Shown in pieces: positions 1 to 7,600 of a stretch of DNA of 45,887 nt; the stretch's first letter is position 1; the number at the start of each line of letters is the position of its first letter. A program made the translations under genes and the position numbers. The notes below the pieces were generated by a model that saw nothing but the letters and a program-made list of their open reading frames with translations, did not search any database and was not told the origin of the DNA. Origin of the DNA: UBA7446 sp024639165 (lineage in GTDB: Bacteria > Bacteroidota > Bacteroidia > Flavobacteriales > Flavobacteriaceae); the NCBI GenBank assembly GCA_024639165.1, contig JAHEIX010000006.1, positions 1 through 45,887 of the forward strand, read 5' to 3'.

Positions 1-81
1 CTCCACAATTAAGCGCCTTGATTCACGCTAGGATCAATAATTCTGTTATTTTTGGCAACCTAAAAGTAACCCAAGCACCTC
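1..81. other. intergenic window edge
   Basis: This stretch upstream of the ABC-F gene has no recognisable gene. A TAA lies at 10-12, so the first bases could be the last codons of a gene cut off by the window, but too little is present to tell. A -7-type promoter element lies inside it (listed separately). Confidence 0.3.
47..54 (+). promoter_or_regulatory. -7 promoter element (TAnnTTTG) for the ABC-F gene
   Basis: TATTTTTG is a perfect match to the Bacteroidota -7 consensus TAnnTTTG and lies 27 bases before the ATG. The nearest TTG upstream (18-20) is 26 bases away, longer than the usual spacing of about 17-23, so only the -7 half is convincing. Confidence 0.35.
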
Positions 82-1977
82 ATGCTCAATGCACATAAAC
101 TAAGTCTCTTTTTTGGTGGCACACCACTATTTGAGGACCTCTCATTTCGCTTGGGCTCTGGAGATCGGGTAGGGCTTATTGGAAAGAATGGTGCTGGTAA
201 ATCGACCTTGCTTAAAATAATTGCAGGAGATCTCGCTGTAGATTCTGGACAGCTTGCCACCGAAAAAGATTTACAAATTGGGTTTCTGCGTCAGGATATC
301 GATTTTGAAGTTGGGCGTACCGTGCGCCAAGAAGCCCGTTCGGCATTCCCTAAACTACTACGTCTTGAAAAAAGTATCACTCATATCAATCAAGAACTTA
401 CTACTAGAACAGATTATGAAAGTGAGGCCTACAGCGCTCTTTTAAACAAGCTAAGTGAGTACAATGAGCAGTTTCAACAATTGGGCGGGTATACTTTTGA
501 AGGAGAAGCCGAAAAAATACTTTTGGGATTGGGTTTTAAAACACAAGACCTAGACCAACAAACTTCGCAATTTTCAGGAGGATGGCGGATGCGTATCGAA
601 CTAGCTAAATTGCTTTTACAAGACAATGACTTATTGCTTTTAGATGAACCAACAAACCATTTGGATATTGAGTCGATTATGTGGTTTGAAGGCTTTTTGA
701 AAAAGTTTAAAGGCGGGTTGTTATTGGTTTCCCACGACAAAATGTTTTTGGACAATGTTACCAACCGAACCATGGAGATTTCGGCACAGCGCCTGTATGA
801 TTTTAAAAAGCCATATTCCCAGTTTTTAGTGCTCCGAGATGAAATACGCACCCAACAACGTGCTACTCAAAAAAACCAAGCCAAAGAAATTGCTCGAACC
901 GAACAATTGATCGATCGTTTTCGAGCCAAGGCTTCTAAAGCAAGTATGGCGCAATCACTGGTCAAAAAATTAGACAAAATTGAGCGCATAGAGGTCGATG
1001 CCGAAGAAACCCAAACGATGAAAGTACGCTTCCCCACCGCCATTCGCCCAGGTAAAGTCGTAATTGAAGTGGAAGATTTCCAAAAATCTTATGGTTCAAA
1101 AGAAGTGCTTAAACACGTAAATATGACCGTTGAACGAGGGGATAAAATTGCTTTTGTAGGTCAGAACGGGCAAGGAAAGAGTACATTGGCCAAGGCCATT
1201 GTGCGCGAATTAGATTATGAAGGTAGCTGTTCTCTGGGACACAATGTTATGTTGGGGTATTTTGCCCAAAACCAAGCAGACCAACTCAATGGAGCAGAAT
1301 CGGTATTAGCATCAGCCATCGCCAGTTCAAACGAAACAAACCGATCCAAGGTTAGGGATTATTTGGGCGCTTTTTTGTTTCGGGGAGAAGCCGTAGACAA
1401 AAAGGTTCGCGTGCTTTCTGGAGGGGAACGAAATCGATTGGCGCTTTGCAAACTGATGTTACAGCCCTTTAATGTACTTGTGATGGACGAACCGACCAAC
1501 CACTTGGACATCCAATCTAAGAACGTTTTAAAAGAAGCCCTAGCCGCTTATGAAGGCACACTGATATTGGTTTCTCACGATCGTGAATTTCTTCAAGGAC
1601 TGGCAGACAAAGTCTACGCCTTTAGCGACAAGCAGGTTAAGGTCTTCCTTGGTGATATTGATCAGTACCTTGCCCACAAAGGATCGGCGTCTCTCGATAC
1701 TCTAGCGAAACCTATCAACAAGAAAACCAAAACCAAAACTGTTGCATCAAAGCAATCAAAAGCATTCCGACAACTTAAAAACAAGATCAGTACCATAGAG
1801 CGAAAGATTTCATCTCTCGAAGCTGAGATAAAGGAAAAAGATGCGCGTATAGCAACAGTATACGATACCCTAACACCTGCCTTTTTTGATGAGTATAACA
1901 ACGCCAAAGCCGTATTGTCCGAAAATATAACTTTATGGGAAGCGGCTCTTTTGGACTTAGAAAAATATGAGAATTAA
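82..1977 (+). CDS. ABC-F family ATP-binding protein (Uup/EttA-like)
   Basis: This is a soluble protein of 631 residues with two tandem ABC ATPase domains and no membrane segment, the hallmark of the ABC-F family, which acts on ribosomes as translation factors or antibiotic-protection proteins. The first Walker A (GKNGAGKST) is at residues 34-42, followed by a signature SGGWRMR and Walker B LLLDEPTNHLD. The second Walker A (GQNGQGKST) is at about 360-368, with LSGGERNR and MDEPTNHLD after it. An interdomain charged linker follows the first domain. The C-terminal ~90 residues are Lys/Glu-rich and probably coiled coil, as in Uup. The ATG at 82 starts the conserved N-terminus and has no Shine-Dalgarno, which is normal for this phylum. 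It stands alone and is followed by a hairpin terminator. Housekeeping function is more likely than drug resistance, but the sequence alone cannot decide. Confidence 0.93.
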   Translation: MLNAHKLSLFFGGTPLFEDLSFRLGSGDRVGLIGKNGAGKSTLLKIIAGDLAVDSGQLATEKDLQIGFLRQDIDFEVGRTVRQEARSAFPKLLRLEKSITHINQELTTRTDYESEAYSALLNKLSEYNEQFQQLGGYTFEGEAEKILLGLGFKTQDLDQQTSQFSGGWRMRIELAKLLLQDNDLLLLDEPTNHLDIESIMWFEGFLKKFKGGLLLVSHDKMFLDNVTNRTMEISAQRLYDFKKPYSQFLVLRDEIRTQQRATQKNQAKEIARTEQLIDRFRAKASKASMAQSLVKKLDKIERIEVDAEETQTMKVRFPTAIRPGKVVIEVEDFQKSYGSKEVLKHVNMTVERGDKIAFVGQNGQGKSTLAKAIVRELDYEGSCSLGHNVMLGYFAQNQADQLNGAESVLASAIASSNETNRSKVRDYLGAFLFRGEAVDKKVRVLSGGERNRLALCKLMLQPFNVLVMDEPTNHLDIQSKNVLKEALAAYEGTLILVSHDREFLQGLADKVYAFSDKQVKVFLGDIDQYLAHKGSASLDTLAKPINKKTKTKTVASKQSKAFRQLKNKISTIERKISSLEAEIKEKDARIATVYDTLTPAFFDEYNNAKAVLSENITLWEAALLDLEKYEN

Positions 1978-2019
1978 GCGGTTTTATTCGCGTTTGAATG
2001 TGCAGCAGAACTAAAAAAA

Positions 2020-2050
2020 GAGGGGTGCGCTTATGCTCCTCGATTTTTAT
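2020..2050 (+). terminator. probable intrinsic terminator after the ABC-F gene
   Basis: A 7-bp stem with two G-T wobbles pairs 2020-2026 with 2035-2041 around an 8-base loop. A T-rich run follows at 2044-2048 and an A-run precedes the stem at 2013-2019, so it could work in both directions. Confidence 0.5.
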
Positions 2051-2079
2051 TAAATTAGTGCCTAACTAAAATTTCAAAT

Positions 2080-2211
2080 ATGTCTAGCAAGTTTTTTGGT
2101 AATAGTTTAAATAAAAGCGCCTCTGAAAAAAAGGGAGGTAAACAAAAAGTATCAAACAAAAGTAACAAGCCTAAATCATCGGGTGTTCGTAAAGTTGGAA
2201 GAGGAAATTAA
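2080..2211 (+). CDS. tiny lysine/serine/glycine-rich basic protein
   Basis: An ATG-started frame of 43 codons encodes a strongly basic peptide rich in Lys, Ser, Gly and Asn that begins MSSKFFGNSL and ends GVRKVGRGN. There is no hydrophobic segment, so it should be cytosolic. The C-terminal GVRKVGRG patch and overall charge resemble small nucleic-acid- or ribosome-binding peptides; that is inference from composition only. It is isolated between a terminator and the next gene's leader. A near-consensus -7 box (TAAATTAG at 2051-2058, one mismatch) lies about 20 bases before the start. A random AT-rich frame would rarely give such a consistently basic, low-complexity product, but chance cannot be excluded. 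Confidence 0.5.
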   Translation: MSSKFFGNSLNKSASEKKGGKQKVSNKSNKPKSSGVRKVGRGN

Positions 2212-2302
2212 GCCAAAATAAATCTATGAAGCTTTTTTATACTCGATTACGCAACTTTTATTTATGTGAGCTCAGAACATTCAAAAGCATGTTAAATATC
2301 AA

Positions 2303-2620
2303 ATGAAAAAACTATTTGCTTTGCTATGTGTTTTGGGTGTAGTATTACCATACTACAACATCTACAAGTTTATTGAAGCAAATAATTGGGAATGGTCAAC
2401 GGCTTTGTTTTTTGAGCAAATCAACCTAAACTACGGAATGAAGATTCTAAATGCCGACCTAACCGTAGCCGCTACCACTTTTTTAATTTTTATACTCTAT
2501 AAGGTAAAGGTGAAATATATCAGTACGAAGCAATTTCTAAAGTACGTTGTTTCGCTATTTATCGTAGGCTTTTCACTGGCCTTGCCCCTATACCTTTACG
2601 ATAACTACAATCGTGAATAA
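2303..2620 (+). CDS. DUF2834 family small membrane protein
   Basis: This 105-residue protein has three hydrophobic stretches, at about residues 3-22, 50-68 and 80-98, consistent with an inner-membrane protein. The pattern of LGVVLPYYNI near the N-terminus, then FFEQINLN, a helix LTVAATTFLIFI and a C-terminal helix fits DUF2834, a family without an assigned function. It lies 15 bases upstream of the acid-phosphatase-like lipoprotein gene on the same strand and may be cotranscribed with it. No Shine-Dalgarno is visible. Family assignment is from recalled pattern, not from a search. Confidence 0.7.
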   Translation: MKKLFALLCVLGVVLPYYNIYKFIEANNWEWSTALFFEQINLNYGMKILNADLTVAATTFLIFILYKVKVKYISTKQFLKYVVSLFIVGFSLALPLYLYDNYNRE

Positions 2621-2635
2621 TCTAATGTCTAAGGC

Positions 2636-3343
2636 ATGAAACCTATCAACAAACAGCTCTTATTTCTATTACTATCAGGCTTGGTACTGAGTTGCTCGCC
2701 TAAACATTCGCAAAAAGACCATTCCATGTATTGGCAAAAAAATGCGGCTGAATACCATGCCCTTTGCATCCAAGCCTATAACCTTGCAAAAATGAAAGTG
2801 GATCAAGCCCTTGTCACAAATAGCGAAAAACCTTTGGCCATTATTGCAGATATAGACGAAACCGTACTGAACAATCTCCCTTACAATGAAATGCTGATTG
2901 AAAAAAACACCACTTTTACACAAGAAAACTGGGCTGCCTGGGTGCATGAAAAAACAGCTTTGCCTATTCCCGGTGCGCTAGAATTTTACACTTATGCAGA
3001 CTCCCTTGGCATTGAAATCATTTACGTGTCCAATAGAAAGGTTGAAAATTATGAGCCTACAAAAGCCAATCTCATCAGCGCTGGTTTTCCTTTTGACGAT
3101 GATACCATCATGCTACTTAGAGATAAAGATGGCAACAAAGAGGCTAGAAGAAATCAACTCACAAATTTTAATATAGCGCTCATTTTAGGTGATAATCTCG
3201 CCGATTTTGATGCGCGTTTTTACAAGCAAACCAACGAGGTAAGAATAGAACGGTTGAACGATACAAGTGCCTTGTTCGGAGAAAAATTTATTCTAATCCC
3301 TAACCTCATTTACGGCAGTTGGGAAATGGGCTTTGAAGACTAG
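2636..3343 (+). CDS. HAD-superfamily acid phosphatase lipoprotein (class B/C, e(P4)-like)
   Basis: This 235-residue protein starts with a lipoprotein signal and lipobox LVLSC, putting the lipidated cysteine at residue 20. The HAD nucleophile motif is DIDET at residues 72-76, followed by the second-block serine in IIYVSNRK and a C-terminal acidic motif ILGDNLADF. This order is that of the surface acid phosphatase/5'-nucleotidase family typified by Haemophilus lipoprotein e(P4), which removes phosphate from nucleotides such as NMN and AMP outside the cytoplasm. The likely role is periplasmic scavenging of nucleotide phosphate; the substrate is inferred. All expected catalytic motifs appear intact. 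It follows the DUF2834 gene by 15 bases. Confidence 0.85.
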   Translation: MKPINKQLLFLLLSGLVLSCSPKHSQKDHSMYWQKNAAEYHALCIQAYNLAKMKVDQALVTNSEKPLAIIADIDETVLNNLPYNEMLIEKNTTFTQENWAAWVHEKTALPIPGALEFYTYADSLGIEIIYVSNRKVENYEPTKANLISAGFPFDDDTIMLLRDKDGNKEARRNQLTNFNIALILGDNLADFDARFYKQTNEVRIERLNDTSALFGEKFILIPNLIYGSWEMGFED

Positions 3344-3394
3344 GCACGTATTTTGCTCTAGTTATGGTAATGCTGTTTTAAATTTTTGGTGTCT

Positions 3395-3943
3395 ATGAAA
3401 TATGTAACGCTCTCTTTTTTGCTGTTCGTTTTTAATTGTGAAGACAAAAATCTTGCCCAAAACTATACACTTGAGGGTCAGTGGATCCTTGATAAAGCAG
3501 TCTGCTACTGTAATTTTGAAAAATATGATTTTGAACGTAATCAGCTTTGGCTCTTTGAAGATGGTGTTTTAGTAAGTAAAGGGGAGGAGGGCAATGCTGT
3601 GGGTATTTCTACCCCTAATAAGGTTGAGTCCTATGTTGTAAGTGATGACACCCTAACCCTTTTGTCTAGCAAAAGACAATTTCGCTATACCATTGCTGAT
3701 AATATCCTTGCGCTGCACTACATTGATGTTCCAGAAATTGCAGACGATGAAGTTTCGTATTACTTTACAAAAGGGACTGCACCTAGCAACTGTACTGATC
3801 CCAATAACTTGCTTAAAGAAATTGCCTGTACAAAAGAGTACGATCCTGTATGTGGTTGTGACGGCATCACCTATAGTAACGCATGTACTGCTACATTCTA
3901 TGGTGGGGTAACGGCTTTTGATAAAGGGGATTGTCCTAAATAA
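3395..3943 (+). CDS. putative lipoprotein with C-terminal Kazal-type domain
   Basis: From the ATG at 3395 (preferred over a TTG nine bases earlier) the product is 182 residues. A short hydrophobic N-terminus ends in VFNC, a weak lipobox with Cys15. Residues ~20-130 look like a small beta-barrel beginning with a G-x-W motif (EGQW), reminiscent of lipocalin-like domains. The last ~45 residues carry six cysteines in a Kazal-like arrangement: CTKEYDPVC, then GCDGITYSNAC, then a final GDC. Kazal domains inhibit serine proteases or act as small adhesive modules. In bacteria the VCGCDGxTYxN variant is common and its targets are mostly unknown. The product is probably surface or periplasmic. Function beyond the domain is not assignable. 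Confidence 0.75.
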   Translation: MKYVTLSFLLFVFNCEDKNLAQNYTLEGQWILDKAVCYCNFEKYDFERNQLWLFEDGVLVSKGEEGNAVGISTPNKVESYVVSDDTLTLLSSKRQFRYTIADNILALHYIDVPEIADDEVSYYFTKGTAPSNCTDPNNLLKEIACTKEYDPVCGCDGITYSNACTATFYGGVTAFDKGDCPK

Positions 3944-4039
3944 GCGATTTCTCTAATATTTAGCTATCTTTAGGGATAACAATCAAGGTGGGCTTTTCTC
4001 GTATTTAAGATAACGCCCATTAATATTAAATGATATATT

Positions 4040-4129
4040 ATGGGAGTAGGTGGTATTTTTTGGGGGAGTATTGCAATTTGTGTAATCTTAGCCCTAACGG
4101 CATATGTGATTGAAGAATACATAAAATAA
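4040..4129 (+). CDS. tiny single-span membrane peptide
   Basis: An ATG frame of 29 codons gives a peptide with a glycine-rich start (MGVGGIFWGS), a hydrophobic span of about 20 residues, and a short charged tail EEYIK. It would insert once in the membrane. It sits alone in the 275-base gap between the Kazal lipoprotein and DUF2911 genes, which contains nothing else recognisable. The composition (one clean transmembrane segment, charged C-terminus) is what a real small membrane protein looks like, but the frame is short enough to arise by chance. It could alternatively be leader sequence. Confidence 0.35.
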   Translation: MGVGGIFWGSIAICVILALTAYVIEEYIK

Positions 4130-4218
4130 ATCGGTATTTGACTTTGGGTTTCAGCATCTAGTCGGGTTTTATTTTATGACAAAAGCATTATATTACAGCT
4201 TATTTAAACACCTATACA

Positions 4219-4746
4219 ATGAGAAAATTAACACTTACCCTACTCCTTTTCAGTCTTCCTTTTTTACAAGCACAAAATTTTAGAGGTCTTGATAAAAGTC
4301 CTATGGATAAGGCTTCTTTTCCCGCAAGCTATCGCATTTCGGATAAAGTTGCAACAATTACATATAGCAGACCTCAACTCAAAGGCAGGGCCTTTGCAGA
4401 CATCGTCTCGTTTGGAAAAATATGGCGAACAGGTGCTAATGAAGCTACAGAACTTCGTGTATTTAAGGCCATTGCCATTGGGGGAACTGACGTTCCAGTA
4501 GGCACTTATTCTCTTTTTACCATTTTTGACGCAGAAAAAATGACCCTTATCATCAACAAGGCGACTAATCTTTGGGGGTCATATTCATACAACCAAGATG
4601 AAGATTTATTGCGTTTTGAAGTTCCCACCACAAATGCAGATGATGCTTTAGAGGCCTTTTCAATGGTGTTTTCAGTGGATGATACGCCAGTCTTACACTT
4701 GGGCTGGGGTAATACAAGAGCAGCAGTACCTTTTAACGTCTTGTAG
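4219..4746 (+). CDS. DUF2911 family secreted protein
   Basis: This 175-residue protein has a cleavable signal peptide (MRKLTLTLLLFSLPFLQAQ) and the conserved DUF2911 core: SRPxxKGR, the GKIWRTGANEATE motif, and GTYSLFTIFD. The family is common in Bacteroidota as periplasmic or extracellular beta-rich proteins, sometimes fused to TPR repeats; its role is unknown. It converges on the minus-strand nucleotidyltransferase gene with only nine bases between stop codons. No operon partner is evident. Confidence 0.85.
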   Translation: MRKLTLTLLLFSLPFLQAQNFRGLDKSPMDKASFPASYRISDKVATITYSRPQLKGRAFADIVSFGKIWRTGANEATELRVFKAIAIGGTDVPVGTYSLFTIFDAEKMTLIINKATNLWGSYSYNQDEDLLRFEVPTTNADDALEAFSMVFSVDDTPVLHLGWGNTRAAVPFNVL

Positions 4747-4755
4747 CGGATTTAA

Positions 4756-5178
4756 TCAATGCTTGTCTAGCAACCAAGAAGACGATTGGATTTTATCGCC
4801 AAGGTTGTCAATAAGCCTAATGCCTAGTTTTTCGCAAATAGGGCGTTCAGGAATAGTATCGTTAGTTTGATCGCCGCCATTAGCAAATGCCAATTGATAT
4901 TCATCACCAAACTCTCTGTGTATTTTAGTCAAGGTTTCACAAACGGTGCGGTCCTGATCAACAGACAAAATAGCTTTGTCTACCACACGGAAGTTTGATA
5001 TGATGATCATCCGCTCTTTTTCGTCCTGAAATTCTTTAGAACCCTTTAATTCGCGCTGATAATCTGAGTTTACAATAACAAACAAGGCATCGCCTTGTTT
5101 TTTTGCATTGTGAAAATACTCCAGATGACCTTTGTGAATGGGATTAAAATAACCGCTGACAATAACCGCTTTTTTCAT
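4756..5178 (-). CDS. cytidylyltransferase-like nucleotidyltransferase
   Basis: The product has 140 residues with the nucleotidyltransferase alpha/beta-phosphodiesterase signature HKGH (H-x-G-H) at residues 15-18, preceded by the characteristic SGYFNPIH loop. The length and the central NSD motif resemble glycerol-3-phosphate or other small-substrate cytidylyltransferases (TagD-like). These transfer CMP or AMP to a phosphorylated small molecule, releasing pyrophosphate. The C-terminal KIQSSSWLL fits the ISSS/T-type nucleotide-binding motif of the family. The substrate cannot be told. It stands alone without biosynthetic neighbours. Confidence 0.75.
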   Translation of the reverse strand: MKKAVIVSGYFNPIHKGHLEYFHNAKKQGDALFVIVNSDYQRELKGSKEFQDEKERMIIISNFRVVDKAILSVDQDRTVCETLTKIHREFGDEYQLAFANGGDQTNDTIPERPICEKLGIRLIDNLGDKIQSSSWLLDKH

Positions 5179-5323
5179 GTTGTAAAGTTACACGTATTTG
5201 TATAAACACATAATAAACCCTCGTTATTTACTTCAATTATACATCTATAGATTAAATCTGTTCATAAGGCTCAAAATAAGCGGAGTATTTTATACTTTTA
5301 CACTTTAGACTAATACATCGAAA

Positions 5324-7594
5324 ATGGCATTTGATATTGCAATGATAAAAGCCACTTACGCTCGCCTAGCAGCGCGTGTAGAAGCGGCTAGAAAAGTAAC
5401 TGACAAGCCGCTTACGGCTTCTGAAAAAATATTGTACTCCCATTTGTGGGATGGTGCAGCGAATCAAGTCTTCAAAAGAGGTATGGATTATGTTGATTTT
5501 GCACCTGACCGAATTGCGTGCCAAGATGCAACCGCACAAATGGCCCTTTTGCAGTTTATGCAAGCAGGCAAGCCAAAAGTGGCTGTCCCTACTACCGTAC
5601 ACTGCGATCACCTTATTCAAGCCAAAGACGGTGCCATTGCCGACTTAAAGTCAGCCAACAGCACATCTGCGGAAGTTTTTAATTTTTTACAATCCGTATC
5701 CAACAAATACGGCATCGGCTTTTGGAAGCCTGGTGCTGGAATCATCCACCAAGTAGTGCTAGAAAACTACGCATTTCCTGGCGGCATGATGATAGGAACA
5801 GACTCGCATACGGTAAACGCCGGCGGATTAGGTATGCTTGCCATAGGAGTTGGTGGTGCCGATGCCGTAGACGTAATGGCAGATATGCCTTGGGAACTTA
5901 AGTTTCCAAAACTCATCGGGGTAAAACTTACAGGGAAGCTCAACGGCTGGACTGCACCAAAAGACGTCATCCTAAAAGTTGCGGGTATCCTAACCGTAAA
6001 GGGTGGAACTGGAGCTATAATTGAATATTTTGGAGATGGTGCCGAATCCATGTCATGTACTGGAAAAGGAACCATTTGTAATATGGGTGCCGAGGTTGGA
6101 GCAACAACCTCCACTTTTGGCTACGATGCCTCAATGGAACGCTACTTGCGTGCTACCGACAGAGACGATGTGGCAGATGCTGCCAATGAGGTAAAAGAAC
6201 ACCTTACCGCTGATCCGGAAGTGTACCAAAACCCAGCGCAATACTTTGATGAAGTCATTGAAATTGATTTAAATACGCTAACACCACACATCAACGGCCC
6301 TTTTACGCCAGACTTAGCTACTCCTGTATCGGAAATGGCTGAAAAAGCCGCCACTAACGACTGGCCCGTAGACGTAGAGTGGGGACTGATTGGATCTTGT
6401 ACCAACTCCTCTTATGAAGATTTATCACGTGCAGCTTCCATTGCCAAGCAAGCAGTAGATAAAAAACTAGTTACCAAAGCTACTTTCGGTATCAATCCTG
6501 GCTCTGAACAAGTGCGCTTCACTGCAGAGCGAGATGGCTTACTCGAAATCTTTGAAGACTTAGATGCAACCATATTCACCAATGCCTGTGGTCCTTGTAT
6601 TGGACAATGGGCTAGAGCGGGCGCGGACAAGCAAGAAAAGAATGCCATCATACACTCTTTTAACAGAAATTTCTCCAAGCGCGCAGATGGAAATCCAAAC
6701 ACCCATGCCTTTGTTGCCTCTCCAGAAATTGTAGCCGCAGTGGCCATATCGGGTAGACTTGATTTTAATCCGATAACAGATGGGCTTATCAACGAAGATG
6801 GAGAAGAAGTACGTCTTGAGGCCCCAACGGGAGTTGAGCTTCCACCAAGTGGTTTTGACGTGGAAGACAACGGGTATTTGGCGCCTGTGGCAGATGGCTC
6901 TGGTGTTTCTGTAGAAGTAAGCGAAAGCTCTGAACGTTTGGAACTCTTAACACCCTTTGCCCCTTGGGATGGTGAAAACCTAACTGGAGCAAAACTGCTT
7001 ATCAAAGCTTTTGGCAAGTGTACCACAGACCACATTTCCATGGCAGGTCCTTGGTTGCGTTTTCGTGGACACTTGGATAATATTTCAAACAACTGCTTGA
7101 TAGGTGCAGTAAATGCATACAACCAAAAAACCAACTTTGTTAAAAATCAACTCACAGGAGAATACGGAGGCGTACCAGATGTTCAACGTGCATACAAAGC
7201 TGCAGGTATTGAAACTGTTGTTGTAGGTGACCACAACTATGGCGAAGGCTCTTCCCGTGAGCACGCAGCCATGGAGCCTAGACACTTAGGGGTTAAAGTT
7301 GTGTTGGTAAAATCCTTTGCCCGTATACACGAAACCAACCTAAAAAAGCAAGGTATGTTGGGGATTACGTTTGAAAATGAGGCTGACTATGATCTCATCC
7401 AAGAAGACGATACCTTTAACTTTGTTGACTTATCTGTGTTTGCAGCTGGAAAACAGCTTACCATTGAGGTGGCGCACAGCGACGGGTCTTCTGATACTAT
7501 ACTGGCAAATCATACCTATAACGAAGCGCAAATTGAATGGTTTAAAGCAGGTTCTGCGCTAAACCTAATCAAGAAGCAAAATAGCGCTGCTTAG
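5324..7594 (+). CDS. acn: aconitate hydratase (mitochondrial-type aconitase)
   Basis: This 756-residue TCA-cycle enzyme isomerises citrate to isocitrate via cis-aconitate. The three [4Fe-4S] cysteine ligands are visible as C359 (GSCTNSS) and C422/C425 (ACGPCIGQW), within one residue of bovine mitochondrial aconitase numbering. The length matches that mitochondrial-type family rather than the longer AcnA/IRP1 type. The swivelling C-terminal domain contains NYGEGSSREHAA and KSFARIHETNLKKQG, both intact. The start MAFDIAMIK is typical of Bacteroidota orthologues. It is monocistronic; a one-mismatch -7 element (TACTTTTA at 5293-5300) lies about 24 bases upstream. It converges on the acyltransferase-SGNH gene with only six bases between stops. 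Confidence 0.97.
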   Translation: MAFDIAMIKATYARLAARVEAARKVTDKPLTASEKILYSHLWDGAANQVFKRGMDYVDFAPDRIACQDATAQMALLQFMQAGKPKVAVPTTVHCDHLIQAKDGAIADLKSANSTSAEVFNFLQSVSNKYGIGFWKPGAGIIHQVVLENYAFPGGMMIGTDSHTVNAGGLGMLAIGVGGADAVDVMADMPWELKFPKLIGVKLTGKLNGWTAPKDVILKVAGILTVKGGTGAIIEYFGDGAESMSCTGKGTICNMGAEVGATTSTFGYDASMERYLRATDRDDVADAANEVKEHLTADPEVYQNPAQYFDEVIEIDLNTLTPHINGPFTPDLATPVSEMAEKAATNDWPVDVEWGLIGSCTNSSYEDLSRAASIAKQAVDKKLVTKATFGINPGSEQVRFTAERDGLLEIFEDLDATIFTNACGPCIGQWARAGADKQEKNAIIHSFNRNFSKRADGNPNTHAFVASPEIVAAVAISGRLDFNPITDGLINEDGEEVRLEAPTGVELPPSGFDVEDNGYLAPVADGSGVSVEVSESSERLELLTPFAPWDGENLTGAKLLIKAFGKCTTDHISMAGPWLRFRGHLDNISNNCLIGAVNAYNQKTNFVKNQLTGEYGGVPDVQRAYKAAGIETVVVGDHNYGEGSSREHAAMEPRHLGVKVVLVKSFARIHETNLKKQGMLGITFENEADYDLIQEDDTFNFVDLSVFAAGKQLTIEVAHSDGSSDTILANHTYNEAQIEWFKAGSALNLIKKQNSAA

Positions 7595-7600
7595 GAGCCT

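Noticed and set aside
474..851. 125-codon minus-strand frame inside the ABC-F gene
   Set aside because: It lies entirely opposite conserved ABC motifs and shows no domain or promoter.
82..1977. ABC-F gene as an antibiotic resistance gene
   Set aside because: The C-terminal coiled-coil extension and Uup/EttA-like organisation fit a housekeeping translation factor. No mobile element or resistance context is present.
6412..7134. 240-codon open frame on the minus strand inside aconitase
   Set aside because: It is a shadow of the acn frame. The translation is serine/proline-rich with no recognisable domain, and acn is unambiguous on the other strand.
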